Positions 15,082 to 23,580 of a DNA stretch of 44,368 nucleotides are shown here, one piece after another. Made by a program: the position numbers and the translations under genes. Source of the stretch: Clostridiales bacterium (GTDB taxonomy: Bacteria; Bacillota; Clostridia; Oscillospirales; Oscillospiraceae); the NCBI GenBank assembly GCA_019423635.1, contig JAHZBA010000022.1, positions 1-44,368 on the forward strand, in the 5' to 3' direction. The notes below the pieces were generated by a model, which searched no databases, was not told the origin of the DNA, and worked only from the letters and a program-made list of their open reading frames with translations. Within the stretch, counting starts at the first letter, position 1. The number at the start of each line of letters is the position of its first letter.

Positions 15082-17265
15082 TCAGGTCCTTGGCGTCATC
15101 GACTTCACAGAGCCCTTCCTCTGCCGCTTCCCCCGGGCCCTTCCCGCCGGGATGTCCAGGGCCCGGCACACCTGGGCCAGGGTCAGGCGGTACACGGCGT
15201 ACATCAGGCCGCTCACCGCCGCGATGACCAGGAGACAGGCCAGAAGGCCCGCCGCCTCGCTGGGGGTGATCCCGCTGCCGTTGAAATACAGGATCATGGC
15301 GTAAAAGGCGTAGATCAGCCCCGTGCCCGCCAGGGCGGGCACCAGGAATACCCGCTTCACCTGCCCCCGGACGGAGCGGCGGAGGTAGGCGCTGGAGGCC
15401 CCCAGACGCCGCAGGTCGTCGTAGACCCTGGCGTTCGTCAGGGCGATGGTCATGCACCGGGTGTAGGCGATGACGAACACGGCGGCAAAGCACACCACGG
15501 CGATGAAAATAAACAGGATGAGAAACACCGCCATGGTCTTTACGAAGTCCATCTTGTCCAGAATGCGGAACTGGGGCATATACTGCCAGTCCAGCCGGAA
15601 GGCGGAGCTGTCCCGTTGGCCGTAGTCGATGACGGTGAAGCCCGCCTCTGCGCAATGCTCCCGGTCCAGGAAGTAGAACCCGTCCTTCGCGATGTCCCGG
15701 TCCCGGATGACCGGGTCCCAGCCGTCGAACTGGGCCACCTCCGGCCCGGAGCGGTCCACGATCTCGTTGAACAGGGCCTTGGCAAACTCGTAGGTCCCGG
15801 CGCAGTTCTCCACGTTGAAGCAGACCTGGGTCTCCCGCCACTCCTCCGGGAGGCCCGCGCCTAGGCGGGCAAAGTCGGCGTCACTGAGGACATAGCGTGC
15901 GAAAAGACTGTCGTACCGCAGGGGCTCCAGGGATGTGACGGGGAGCTGCTCCCCGGTCAGGTAGTTGGTCACGAGGCTCTTCACGGGATCGAAGCCCAGC
16001 TTGCTCTCCTCCGCGTCGATGACGCCGCGCATCTCGCCGGGGGCCAGGTCCACGGATTCCCCCGTCAATGCCTCGTAGCCGGAGGCGGAGAGGAACAGCT
16101 CGCTGTACATGATCTCCCTGTACTCCGCGCGCCAGGTGGTGCCCATGGGGCCCTCCTCCTCGATGTGGTCGTCGCCGTCCACCGCCAATCGAATCATGGG
16201 GGCGGCGGCGAAGTCCGTGACGGTGACGCCGTACTCCTCCGCCAGCGCCCGGACCTCCCCCTCCAGGGGGATGTCCTGATCCGCCCGGAAGTTGTAGACG
16301 TAGTCCACGGGGCGCTGGTCATAGCCCATCATGGCTCCGGTGCCGATCGTGGGTGTGTAGAAGCTGCCAAAGTAGGCACCGGCGATCAACAGTGTCATCA
16401 CCAGCATGTTCCGCACGGTCTGGCGGCCCTGAAAGCGCATCTGACTGGTGGCAATGAGATCCTTGTAGAGCTTCTTTTTCCCGTTCCAGCCGTTGACCAC
16501 CGTGTGGAGCAGGATCATATAGAGGCCTATCAAAGCGGGGAGGAAAAAGACGGCGGTCAGCCCCTCGGGGGGATACCAGTGGAGGACCAGAACAAAGAAG
16601 TTCGGGGCCATGTAGCCCAGAAAGCCCCCCAGGGCCAAAAGGCCGATGCCCGCGGGCCCGTACCACCGGGGCACGTCCCGGATGGGCTCGGACTTGTGGG
16701 ACTCCTGCACGATGTCGATGATGTCCGTCCGCCTCACGGAGCGGCGGCCCAGGAGGAACATCACGGCAATGACAAAGGCGGAGAAGGCCAGGGACAACAC
16801 ATAGGCGCTGGGATCGAAAACCAGGCGCATCTCCTGGCTGTCCACCACGGCCAGCCGGAAGAACTGCCACAGCACCCAGGCCAGGGGCCCGCCCAGCACC
16901 GCTCCGGCGGCGCAGGAGCCCAGGGAGAGGACCCCCAGCTCCCGGCCCAGCATCCCCCACACCTGGGCCCGAGAGGCCCCCAGGGCCAGGAAGATCCCCG
17001 TCTCCCGGGACTTCTGCCGGAGGAAGAGGCCGGAGGCGTAGGTGGTAAACACGGCGCAGCCGATGACCGCCAGGGCAAAGATCATCATCACCTGCTTGCG
17101 GCTGTCGCCCCCCTCCGGGAGGACATTCAGAACCGTAGGGGCCCGCATCATGCAGACGTAGGCCGTAATCAGCAGCACGGAGAAGAAGCAGCACCCCGCC
17201 AAAAGCCCATACTGCTTCCAGTTTCGCCTCCGCAGCAGAGCGTAAACTTCGGAAAAATGTTTCAT
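15082..17265 (-). CDS. ABC transporter permease, FtsX/BceB-like
   Basis: The 727-residue protein has an N-terminal membrane helix, three helices in the first FtsX domain (about 55-180, with SRETGIFLALGASRAQVWGML), further membrane segments near 200-300, a large extracellular domain (about 310-560) and a C-terminal FtsX domain (from about 580). This layout resembles BceB/MacB-type permeases that move or sense antimicrobial peptides, or extract lipids and lipoproteins. It follows its ATPase on the minus strand, but a 115-base gap filled by heptamer repeats separates them. AAAGG is upstream of the start at 17265. Its C-terminus is very basic. Confidence 0.9.
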   Translation of the reverse strand: MKHFSEVYALLRRRNWKQYGLLAGCCFFSVLLITAYVCMMRAPTVLNVLPEGGDSRKQVMMIFALAVIGCAVFTTYASGLFLRQKSRETGIFLALGASRAQVWGMLGRELGVLSLGSCAAGAVLGGPLAWVLWQFFRLAVVDSQEMRLVFDPSAYVLSLAFSAFVIAVMFLLGRRSVRRTDIIDIVQESHKSEPIRDVPRWYGPAGIGLLALGGFLGYMAPNFFVLVLHWYPPEGLTAVFFLPALIGLYMILLHTVVNGWNGKKKLYKDLIATSQMRFQGRQTVRNMLVMTLLIAGAYFGSFYTPTIGTGAMMGYDQRPVDYVYNFRADQDIPLEGEVRALAEEYGVTVTDFAAAPMIRLAVDGDDHIEEEGPMGTTWRAEYREIMYSELFLSASGYEALTGESVDLAPGEMRGVIDAEESKLGFDPVKSLVTNYLTGEQLPVTSLEPLRYDSLFARYVLSDADFARLGAGLPEEWRETQVCFNVENCAGTYEFAKALFNEIVDRSGPEVAQFDGWDPVIRDRDIAKDGFYFLDREHCAEAGFTVIDYGQRDSSAFRLDWQYMPQFRILDKMDFVKTMAVFLILFIFIAVVCFAAVFVIAYTRCMTIALTNARVYDDLRRLGASSAYLRRSVRGQVKRVFLVPALAGTGLIYAFYAMILYFNGSGITPSEAAGLLACLLVIAAVSGLMYAVYRLTLAQVCRALDIPAGRARGKRQRKGSVKSMTPRT

Positions 17266-17283
17266 AAAATCACCTTTCTTTCA

Positions 17284-17387
17284 GAGTGGAGAGAGAAGAG
17301 AGAAGAGTGGAGAGTGGAGAGTGAAGAGTGGAGATTTTTTAATGGAGACATCTTCACTCTCAACTCTCCACTCTCCACTCTCAACTC
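17284..17387. repeat. GAGTGGA heptamer array with inverted partner
   Basis: Seven heptamers (GAGTGGA, GAGAGAA, GAGTGAA variants) lie at 17284-17332, and five inverted ones (TTCACTC, TCAACTC, TCCACTC) at 17353-17387, with a 20-base AT-rich spacer. Transcribed, the two arms would pair. The stop codon and last residues of the ABC ATPase gene lie inside the array. The architecture matches the TTAGGAA arrays though the heptamer differs. Confidence 0.85.
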
Positions 17388-18130
17388 TCACCGCGCCCCA
17401 TCTCCCGAACTGCGTCCAGCAGCTGGTCCTGGAACTTCTCCCGTTCCGTGTCTCCCTTCTCCAGCGTCCGCCAGACCACGCCGTCCCGGAGAATTACCAC
17501 CCGGTCGCAGAAGGAGGCGGCGTAGGAGTCGTGAGTCACCATGAAGATGGTGGCCTCCAGGGCGCTTTTCGCCTGCTGGAAGGAGCGGATGACGGCCCGG
17601 GTGGACTTGGAGTCCAGGTTGCCCGTGGGCTCGTCGGCCAGGATCAGCAGGGGGTGGTTGATGAGGGCCCGGGCCACGGCGGTGCGCTGCTTTTCGCCGC
17701 CGGAGATCTCCGCCGGGTACTTGTCCCGGATGCCGGCGATGCCGAAGACCTCGCACAGCTGGTCCGTCCGGTTCTCCACCAGGTCGGAGACCTGTCCGCC
17801 GATGATGGCGGGCAGGAGGATGTTCTGCCGCACCGTCAGGCCGTCCAGGAGCAGAAAGTCCTGAAAGACGAAGCCCAGCTGCCGGTTTCTCACCTCCGCC
17901 AGGGCGTCCTCGTCCAGCCGGGCCAGCTCCGTTTTGCCCAGGCGGATGCTGCCGGTGTCCGCGGAGATGTAACAGGAGATACAGTTTAAGAGGGTGGTCT
18001 TGCCGGAGCCGGAGGGGCCCATGACGGCGACGAACTCCCCCTTTTCCACCTGGAGGGAGACGCCTTTGAGCACCTCGTAGGAGGTCTTTCCCACCTGGTA
18101 GGACTTGTGCAGGTTTTCAACAGTTAACAT
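17381..18130 (-). CDS. ABC transporter ATP-binding protein (BceA/LolD/MacB-type)
   Basis: A 249-residue ATPase with Walker A GPSGSGKTT (from about 39), Q-loop in GFVFQDFLLL, signature ISGGEKQRTAVARAL, Walker B LLILADEPTGNLD and H-loop MVTHD. The NLD ending of Walker B and overall length place it with the MacB/LolD/BceA ATPases that pair with FtsX permeases, here the gene at 15082-17265. It starts 16 bases after the TraX-like gene, so the three are probably one operon. The last residues and stop fall within a heptamer repeat array, so the C-terminal tail may have been changed by that array. Confidence 0.94.
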   Translation of the reverse strand: MLTVENLHKSYQVGKTSYEVLKGVSLQVEKGEFVAVMGPSGSGKTTLLNCISCYISADTGSIRLGKTELARLDEDALAEVRNRQLGFVFQDFLLLDGLTVRQNILLPAIIGGQVSDLVENRTDQLCEVFGIAGIRDKYPAEISGGEKQRTAVARALINHPLLILADEPTGNLDSKSTRAVIRSFQQAKSALEATIFMVTHDSYAASFCDRVVILRDGVVWRTLEKGDTEREKFQDQLLDAVREMGRGES

Positions 18131-18146
18131 GGCATTTTTTCCTTTC

Positions 18147-18905
18147 TTACAGCGTGAATTGGATCAGGGCAATCACCGCCAGATGGGCGGGGTAGAAGGC
18201 GTAGAAGAACCACTTGGGGATCTTGAGACGGGAGCGGGTGGGGAGGAAGATCAGCGGCGCGGCCAGCAGGGCGAAGATGGTCCAGTCCATGGTGAGGCCG
18301 CCCAGGGTCAGGCACAGCGGGTCCTCCGGATAGCCGCTCCAGAGGGCGGGGAGATAGCTCAGGACGTACAGCGCCGCGCCGGCTTTGGGGTGGCTGCGGC
18401 AGAGGAAGAAGATGAGCATCAGCTGAATGCCGGTGCCGGAGTAGTCGAAGTTCCACCAGCTGACCACAAAAAGGGCTCCGAAAAACAGCCACCACTTCCG
18501 CTCCTTGAACCCGGCCATGGCCAGGAGGGAGAGGAACAGGGTGAAGAAGATGTTCCAGTTGGCCCAGTTTCTGTCCACCATCCAGTCCCGGGGATGGAAG
18601 GCCAGCACGTAAAAGGGCTGGGAGAGCACAGCGAACACCGCCAGACGGCCCAGGTAGCGCCGGATATTCCGGGTGTACAGCAGTCCCACGGTCATGCAGT
18701 AGCAGAAGAGGGGGAAGGCCAGCCGTCCCGCCCAGCGGAACACGCCTGCCTCCGGGAAAAAGGCCCCGCCGATGTGGTCGATAAGCATGGAGATGACGGC
18801 GATGAGCTTCAAGAGGTCCGTGTCCAGGTTGGTTTTCAGCCGGGGCCCCTCGGCGGGGACGGCGGCGGGAGTGGTGAGGGCACGACGGACGGTTGTCAGG
18901 TTCAT
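18147..18905 (-). CDS. TraX-family membrane protein (putative acyltransferase)
   Basis: A 252-residue membrane protein with about seven to eight hydrophobic segments. Near residue 30 it has LKLIAVISMLIDHIGG with the conserved DH, followed by RLAFPLFCYCMTVG, both typical of the TraX family named for F-pilin N-acetylation. Chromosomal Bacillota members are unlinked to conjugation and their substrate is unknown. ATG 18905 is chosen because GAGGAAG lies seven bases upstream; the start at 18932 has none. It heads an operon with the ABC ATPase and permease and is divergent from the LytTR regulator. Confidence 0.88.
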   Translation of the reverse strand: MNLTTVRRALTTPAAVPAEGPRLKTNLDTDLLKLIAVISMLIDHIGGAFFPEAGVFRWAGRLAFPLFCYCMTVGLLYTRNIRRYLGRLAVFAVLSQPFYVLAFHPRDWMVDRNWANWNIFFTLFLSLLAMAGFKERKWWLFFGALFVVSWWNFDYSGTGIQLMLIFFLCRSHPKAGAALYVLSYLPALWSGYPEDPLCLTLGGLTMDWTIFALLAAPLIFLPTRSRLKIPKWFFYAFYPAHLAVIALIQFTL

Positions 18906-18982
18906 AGAAACACTTCCTCGTTTTTCATTCACAGATCATACGGAATCCCGGCGGAGATTTCTTCATCTTCGGCTCTGCTGCC

Positions 18983-19011
18983 AGCATAGCGTGAAAAAAC
19001 GGACGCCGCAA
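18983..19011 (-). promoter_or_regulatory. Promoter for TraX/ABC operon
   Basis: On the minus strand, -35 TTGCGG (19011-19006), 17-base spacer, -10 TATGCT (18988-18983). It is about 80 bases upstream of the TraX-like start. The -35 element is about 60 bases from the direct repeats of the divergent LytTR promoter. Confidence 0.6.
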
Positions 19012-19070
19012 ACGAGACCGCTCTTTTTGACGGGCCTGATGTAATATTTGGCGGAAAAGGGCGCCGCCAT

Positions 19071-19132
19071 GTCATCTTTGACCGTTTTGCCGTCATCTTT
19101 GGTTTGGCGGATTTCGATTCCTGTGGTACAAT
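19071..19132 (+). promoter_or_regulatory. LytTR operon promoter with phased direct repeats
   Basis: Direct repeats GTCATCTTTG lie at 19071-19080 and 19092-19101, 21 bases apart, which is two helical turns and typical of LytTR-type binding. The second ends two bases before -35 TTGGCG (19104-19109), followed by 17 bases and -10 TACAAT (19127-19132). This fits activation by the LytTR regulator encoded just downstream. Confidence 0.75.
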
Positions 19133-19162
19133 GGCTCCAGCAAACGACAAGGAGTTGATCCC

Positions 19163-19873
19163 ATGCTGAGAATCGGCATCTGCGACGACAGCGCCGACGC
19201 CCGCATTGCCCTTCGCGCCGCCCTGGAGCGGGCCCTGGACCGGCGGAGGGGGGAGGGGGCCTTCTTTGAGTTCTCCTCCGGCGAGGGTCTGCTCCGGTGG
19301 CTGGAGAAGCACGCCGGGGAGCTGGACATGGTCTTTCTGGACATCGAGATGGGGGAGCTGGACGGCATGGAGACCGCCCGCCGCCTCCGCGCCGCCGACG
19401 AGGGGCTGCAGCTGGTCTTTGTCACCGGCTATACGGACTATGTCTTTGACGGCTACTCCGTGGGGGCCCTGGGGTATCTCATGAAGCCGCCTCAGCCGGG
19501 ACAGCTGGACGAGGTGCTGGATCGGGGACTGGAGGCCCGCCTCCGGGAGGGGGAGCAGGCGTTCCTCTGCCGCAGCGGCGAGACCATGTACCGTATCCCG
19601 AAGAAGTCCATTCTCTACTTTGCCTCCGACCGGCGGCAGGTGTCCTGCGTCGCCGCCGCCAGGACCTACACCTTTTACGGCAGGCTGGACGAGGTGGAGC
19701 GGGAGATCGGAGAGGGCTTTGTCCGCATCCACCAGCGCTACTTGGTCCGGGCCTCCGCCGTGGACCGGCTGGAGGGGAGTCAGGTCTTTGTGGGGGAGGA
19801 GGCCCTGCCCGTCAGCAGGGCCCACCGCGCCGCCGCCCTGGCCGCCTTGGCCCGGACGGCCCTGGAGGGCTGA
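19163..19873 (+). CDS. LytTR-family response regulator
   Basis: A 236-residue AgrA/LytR-type regulator. The receiver domain (1-120) has acidic pair CDDS at D8-D9, phosphoacceptor D60 in VFLDIEMGELDG, and the conserved Lys in LMKPPQPGQL. The LytTR DNA-binding domain (about 140-232) includes ILYFASDRRQVSC, FVRIHQRYLVR and ALPVSRAHR. Such proteins bind phased direct repeats, as found in its own promoter. The start codon of the partner kinase is three bases after its stop. It is divergent from the TraX/ABC operon. Confidence 0.95.
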   Translation: MLRIGICDDSADARIALRAALERALDRRRGEGAFFEFSSGEGLLRWLEKHAGELDMVFLDIEMGELDGMETARRLRAADEGLQLVFVTGYTDYVFDGYSVGALGYLMKPPQPGQLDEVLDRGLEARLREGEQAFLCRSGETMYRIPKKSILYFASDRRQVSCVAAARTYTFYGRLDEVEREIGEGFVRIHQRYLVRASAVDRLEGSQVFVGEEALPVSRAHRAAALAALARTALEG

Positions 19874-19876
19874 GCC

Positions 19877-21223
19877 ATGGATGCTCTAACGGGATTTGCG
19901 GCCATTTTGCAGCGGCTGGCGGAGCATTTCATGTACTGCCTCCGGGAGTGGTATTGGATTGTACCCCTCGTTTTCAGCGGACTGTTCCTCTACCGGATCT
20001 GCGCCGCTTTTCTGCCGGTGAAGCCGGGCCGGGGCTGGCGGGCGGCGATGTTCCTTTTACTGGGCGGCGTGACAGGCATGGTGATCTGGGTGGGGGATGA
20101 AAACCTGATCCTCACCCTGCCGGTGTTCTTCGCCGTGTTCCTGATCTGCTCCAGGGGGAATCCGGCGGGGCGCGCGGCGCTGACGGCCATCTTTTTCTGC
20201 CTCATCATGCCCGTCTGCGCCCTGCTGGACACCTACTACGTCAGGGATATGCACGACCGCTCCCTGGGGGAGTTCTATGTCTACTCCAGCAAGCTCCTCC
20301 GCCCCGTCATCTGGGGGCTTTTGTATCTGGCGGTCCGGAGGCATCTGCCGGACCGCCCGCCCCGGCTGCCGCCGCGGCTGTGGAATCTGGTGCTGCTCCT
20401 GGCCGCCATGCCGCTTTGCTCCTTGCTGGCGGTGGGGGCGGCAACCGCCTGGGATTACAACGTCTCCCTTGAGTCTCACAATATCGAGCTGAAAATGGGT
20501 CTGATGGTCCTCCCCTTTGTGTTCCTGACGGCCCTGGCCCTGCTGTACGCCATCCGGGTTCTGGAGGACCACGAGCGGCTGGAGGAGGCGGATAAGCTGG
20601 CCTCCCTGCGGGAGAGCTACTACCAGGGCCTGCGGCGGGAGGAGCGGCAGGTGCGGACCCTCCGCCACGACCTGCGCAACCACCTGACGGTGGTGCAGGG
20701 TCTGCTGGAGCGGGGCGAGACCGACGGCGCCGTCCGCTATCTCTCCGAGATCGCGGCGTCTCCCGCCATGGGCGGGAGACGGATGCTCTGTGAGAACGAG
20801 ACCGCGAATGTGGTCTTGACGGCCAAGGCGGAGGCCATGGACCAGGCGGGCCTCGCCGGGGAATTTGCCGTCTCGCTGCCAAAAGCGCTGCCCCTTGCGG
20901 ACACGGATCTGTGCGCACTGCTTGGAAACGCCCTGGACAACGCCATGGAGGCCGCGGCGAAGACGCGGGACAAACGGATCACGGTGCGCTGCCGGGCGGA
21001 GCGGGGCCTTTTCATGCTGCGGGTGGAGAACGATTACGCCGGGGAGCTCTCACCGGATCTGACCACCACCAAGGCGGACAGGACCGCCCACGGCTTCGGC
21101 CTTGCGGGAATGCGGGAGATCGCGGAGCGCCTGGGCGGATCGCTGGAGGTGCGGGCCGCCGGAGGGCGGTTTGAGCTGGTGGCCTGCCTGCCGCTGGAGG
21201 CGCAGGACACGCAGGACACGTAA
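19877..21223 (+). CDS. Sensor histidine kinase, AgrC-like (GHKL)
   Basis: A 448-residue kinase with about six N-terminal membrane segments (about 15-230), a short coiled coil, then the phosphoacceptor H264 in RHDLRNHLTVVQG. The GHKL ATPase domain contains LGNALDNAMEAA (N-box) and HGFGLAGMREIAERLGG (G-box). This is the architecture of peptide-sensing AgrC/ComD-type and related kinases. No signal peptide precursor gene or AgrB-like processing gene is evident beside it, so the signal is unknown; the CPBP protease is far away. It forms an operon with the LytTR regulator, ended by a strong hairpin. Confidence 0.94.
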   Translation: MDALTGFAAILQRLAEHFMYCLREWYWIVPLVFSGLFLYRICAAFLPVKPGRGWRAAMFLLLGGVTGMVIWVGDENLILTLPVFFAVFLICSRGNPAGRAALTAIFFCLIMPVCALLDTYYVRDMHDRSLGEFYVYSSKLLRPVIWGLLYLAVRRHLPDRPPRLPPRLWNLVLLLAAMPLCSLLAVGAATAWDYNVSLESHNIELKMGLMVLPFVFLTALALLYAIRVLEDHERLEEADKLASLRESYYQGLRREERQVRTLRHDLRNHLTVVQGLLERGETDGAVRYLSEIAASPAMGGRRMLCENETANVVLTAKAEAMDQAGLAGEFAVSLPKALPLADTDLCALLGNALDNAMEAAAKTRDKRITVRCRAERGLFMLRVENDYAGELSPDLTTTKADRTAHGFGLAGMREIAERLGGSLEVRAAGGRFELVACLPLEAQDTQDT

Positions 21224-21255
21224 GCGGGAGCCCGGCCAAACGGCCGGGCTCCCGC
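21224..21255 (+). terminator. GC-rich hairpin after histidine kinase gene
   Basis: GCGGGAGCCCGGCC and GGCCGGGCTCCCGC form a perfect 14-bp stem (21224-21237 and 21242-21255) with loop AAAC. No T-run follows, so it may be a weak terminator or a 3' stabiliser of the kinase mRNA. Confidence 0.65.
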
Positions 21256-21306
21256 TCACATAGGAGAGCAGTCCCCCCTGCGCTTTTCCGATTCCCCGGC
21301 GCGGAT

Positions 21307-21360
21307 TTCCGGCGAGTTTCGCCGGAACCTATTTACAAGCCGCGGCCGCTCTGGTAAACT
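21307..21360 (+). promoter_or_regulatory. Promoter of the XRE/MBOAT operon with palindrome
   Basis: -35 TTTACA (21332-21337), 17-base spacer, -10 TAAACT (21355-21360). Immediately upstream is the inverted repeat TTCCGGCGA-GTT-TCGCCGGAA (21307-21327), a candidate binding site for the XRE protein encoded downstream. Confidence 0.65.
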
Positions 21361-21403
21361 ATACAGCGTGTATTTTTTCTGGAGAAGAGAAGGAGAATGT
21401 GTC

Positions 21404-22069
21404 ATGGCCTCTGAATTTTCAAGGACGCTGTCCCTGCTGCGGCGGGAGCGGGGCGTGTCTCAGCGGGTGGCGGCCGGGGAGCTGGGAATCTCCCAGGCGC
21501 TGCTCAGCCATTATGAAAACGGTGTCCGGGAGCCGGGCCTTTTGTTTGTTGTGAGGGCCTGCGACTACTACCATGTCTCCGCGGACTTCATCCTGGGCCG
21601 CACGCTGTCCCGGGAGGGCAGTATGCTGACGCCGGAGGAGGTGCTGGATGCCGCGGAGCCGGACAATGTCCTGCGGGGCAGCGTGCTGGCCACGCTTCAG
21701 AGCAAGCTCCTCTCCGGCGCCATCGGTGTGCTGTTCGGCCTTCTGGGCAAGCTGGGGGACAAGACCGCCATCAACGCGGCGGCGGCGTACCTGGGCAGCG
21801 GGGTCTATCAGCTCTACCGCCACCTCTACCGCTGCGCCGGCGGGGATGAGAAGTATTTCTCCCTGCCGCCGGAGAACCGCAGCGCCGTGGCCGCGGATGA
21901 GGCGCTGGCGGAAATCCGGTATGCCCGGGCGCTGCGGGAACAGACGGCGTTCCCGGATCTGTCGCCGGAGGCGCTGGCATCGGCCTACCCCGGCCAGAAC
22001 CAGAGCCTGACCCAGGTGCTCAGCACCGCCGACGCACGGCTTGGGAAGCTGACGGAGGAGCGGCTGTGA
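21404..22069 (+). CDS. XRE-family transcriptional regulator with C-terminal extension
   Basis: A 221-residue protein. A Cro/C1-type HTH occupies about 5-65 (SLLRRERGVSQRVAAGELGIS, then LLSHYENG and YYHVSADFILGR). The C-terminal about 150 residues is helical, Ala-rich and unassigned; a hydrophobic stretch SGAIGVLFGLLGKLG may be a dimer or ligand region. ATG 21404 with AAGGAG upstream is preferred to a start at 21368 in the promoter-proximal leader. The stop codon overlaps the MBOAT start (GTGA), so both are translated from one mRNA, linking regulation to the acylation genes. Confidence 0.88.
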   Translation: MASEFSRTLSLLRRERGVSQRVAAGELGISQALLSHYENGVREPGLLFVVRACDYYHVSADFILGRTLSREGSMLTPEEVLDAAEPDNVLRGSVLATLQSKLLSGAIGVLFGLLGKLGDKTAINAAAAYLGSGVYQLYRHLYRCAGGDEKYFSLPPENRSAVAADEALAEIRYARALREQTAFPDLSPEALASAYPGQNQSLTQVLSTADARLGKLTEERL

Positions 22070-23553
22070 GCTTTCAGTCCCTGGGCTTTCTGGTGTTTTT
22101 GGCGGCGGCGGTGGGCGGCTGCCGGGTGTTTGGGCTGTATTTCTGGGGCATGGACAACCTGCGCCCCTGGCCCTCAGGCACCACGGCGGGGGAGTACACG
22201 GCGGCCAACGCCCTCTTTCTGGCGCTGTTCAGCGTTTTTTTCTACATGCTCGGCTGTGCTGCGGCGGGGTCCGTGGAGCTTTTGCTGGTGCCGGTGCCGG
22301 GGATCTTTGTCACCTGGCTTGCGGCCAGGCGCCTTCAGTCCGGCCGAAGGCACCGGGGGCTGACCCTGGGCCTTGCGGCGCTGTGGCACATTGCCGTGCT
22401 GCTGGTGTTCAAGTACGCCGGTTTCCTGACCGGGGGGCGGTTCGCCCTGCCCTTCACGCCGCCGGGGATCAGCTTCTTCACCTTTCAGCAGCTGTGGCTT
22501 TTGAAGGAGGTTTACACCGGTGCCTTTTCCCTGGAGCGGGACGAGAGCTCCGGCTTTCTGGCCTACTCCCTGTTCTTCCCCACCGTGACCTCCGGCCCGA
22601 TTTTGAAGCCCCAGAGCTTCTTCCCCCAGCTGCGGCGGGGGGTGATTCTGCCCACCGGCGAGGACGCCGCCGCGGGTCTCTACGCCCTGTCCCGGGGCTA
22701 TGCCAAGAAGCTGCTGCTGGCGGACCCCCTGGGAGCGGTGGTGGCCAACGGCTGGGCCCAGGGCTCCAGTATGACGGCGCCCACCGCCTGGGTGGTGATT
22801 CTGGGCTACACCCTCCAGCTGTACCTGGATTTCTCCGGGTACTGCGATATCGCCTCCGGCTGCGCCAGGCTCCTGGGGCTGCGGCTGCCGGTGAACTTTG
22901 ACGCGCCGTACCGCTCCCTCAGCGTGGGGGAGTTCTGGAAGCGGTGGCATATGACGCTGACGGCCTTTTTGCGGGAGTGCGTGTACTTCCCCCTGGGCGG
23001 CAGCCGGCGGGGGATGGCCCGGGCCTGCGGGAACATTCTGATCGTCTACCTCATCAGCGGCTTCTGGCACGGGAGCGGGTGGACCTTTCTGGTCTGGGGT
23101 CTCCTCCACGGCCTGGCGCAGATCCTGGAGCGGCTGTGGCCGGGCCGGGAGCGTCTGCCAAAGGGCCTCCGGTGGGTCATGACGTTCCTCTTTGTGAATC
23201 TTTGCTGGGTGTTTTTCCAGGCCCCCAGCCTGTCCGCGGCGGGGATGCTGCTGCGCCGCGCCGTCTGCGGCGGCGGAGGGCTGCCGCTGGAGACGTTGGC
23301 GGCGGGGGCGCTGGACACGGAGTCCGCCGCCCTGCGGACGCTGCTGCCCATGGCCGCGGAGATGGTGCCGGGTCTGGTGCTGGCGGCGCTGTTTGGCGCG
23401 GGTCTTGCGGTGTCCCTGCGGCGGCGGGGCGTGGTGCAGCGGATGGAGGACTTCCGGCCCACCCTCGCCAATGCGGCGGTGTCCGCGGTGCTGCTGGTGT
23501 GGGCGATTTTGTCCTTTTCCAGCACGGCCGCCTTTATCTATGCGAATTTCTGA
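22066..23553 (+). CDS. MBOAT-family O-acyltransferase (AlgI/DltB/PatA-like)
   Basis: A 495-residue polytopic protein. Conserved MBOAT segments are present: PPGISFFTFQQLW, FFPTVTSGPI, LYLDFSGYCDIASG, APYRSLSVGEFWKRWHMTL, and the catalytic-region FWHG with H335. Such proteins pass acyl groups across the membrane for O-acetylation of alginate, peptidoglycan, teichoic acid or exopolysaccharide. The N-terminus is less typical. Start is GTG 22066, overlapping the XRE stop by four bases. The SGNH-like gene follows and is the likely partner for final transfer outside the cell. Confidence 0.93.
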   Translation: MSFQSLGFLVFLAAAVGGCRVFGLYFWGMDNLRPWPSGTTAGEYTAANALFLALFSVFFYMLGCAAAGSVELLLVPVPGIFVTWLAARRLQSGRRHRGLTLGLAALWHIAVLLVFKYAGFLTGGRFALPFTPPGISFFTFQQLWLLKEVYTGAFSLERDESSGFLAYSLFFPTVTSGPILKPQSFFPQLRRGVILPTGEDAAAGLYALSRGYAKKLLLADPLGAVVANGWAQGSSMTAPTAWVVILGYTLQLYLDFSGYCDIASGCARLLGLRLPVNFDAPYRSLSVGEFWKRWHMTLTAFLRECVYFPLGGSRRGMARACGNILIVYLISGFWHGSGWTFLVWGLLHGLAQILERLWPGRERLPKGLRWVMTFLFVNLCWVFFQAPSLSAAGMLLRRAVCGGGGLPLETLAAGALDTESAALRTLLPMAAEMVPGLVLAALFGAGLAVSLRRRGVVQRMEDFRPTLANAAVSAVLLVWAILSFSSTAAFIYANF

Positions 23554-23580
23554 CGGGTGCCCGGGAGAGGAGACGCGGCG

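Noticed and set aside
17284..17387. Heptamer arrays as a CRISPR array
   Set aside because: Units are seven bases with no unique spacers, arranged as an inverted pair, and no cas gene is present.
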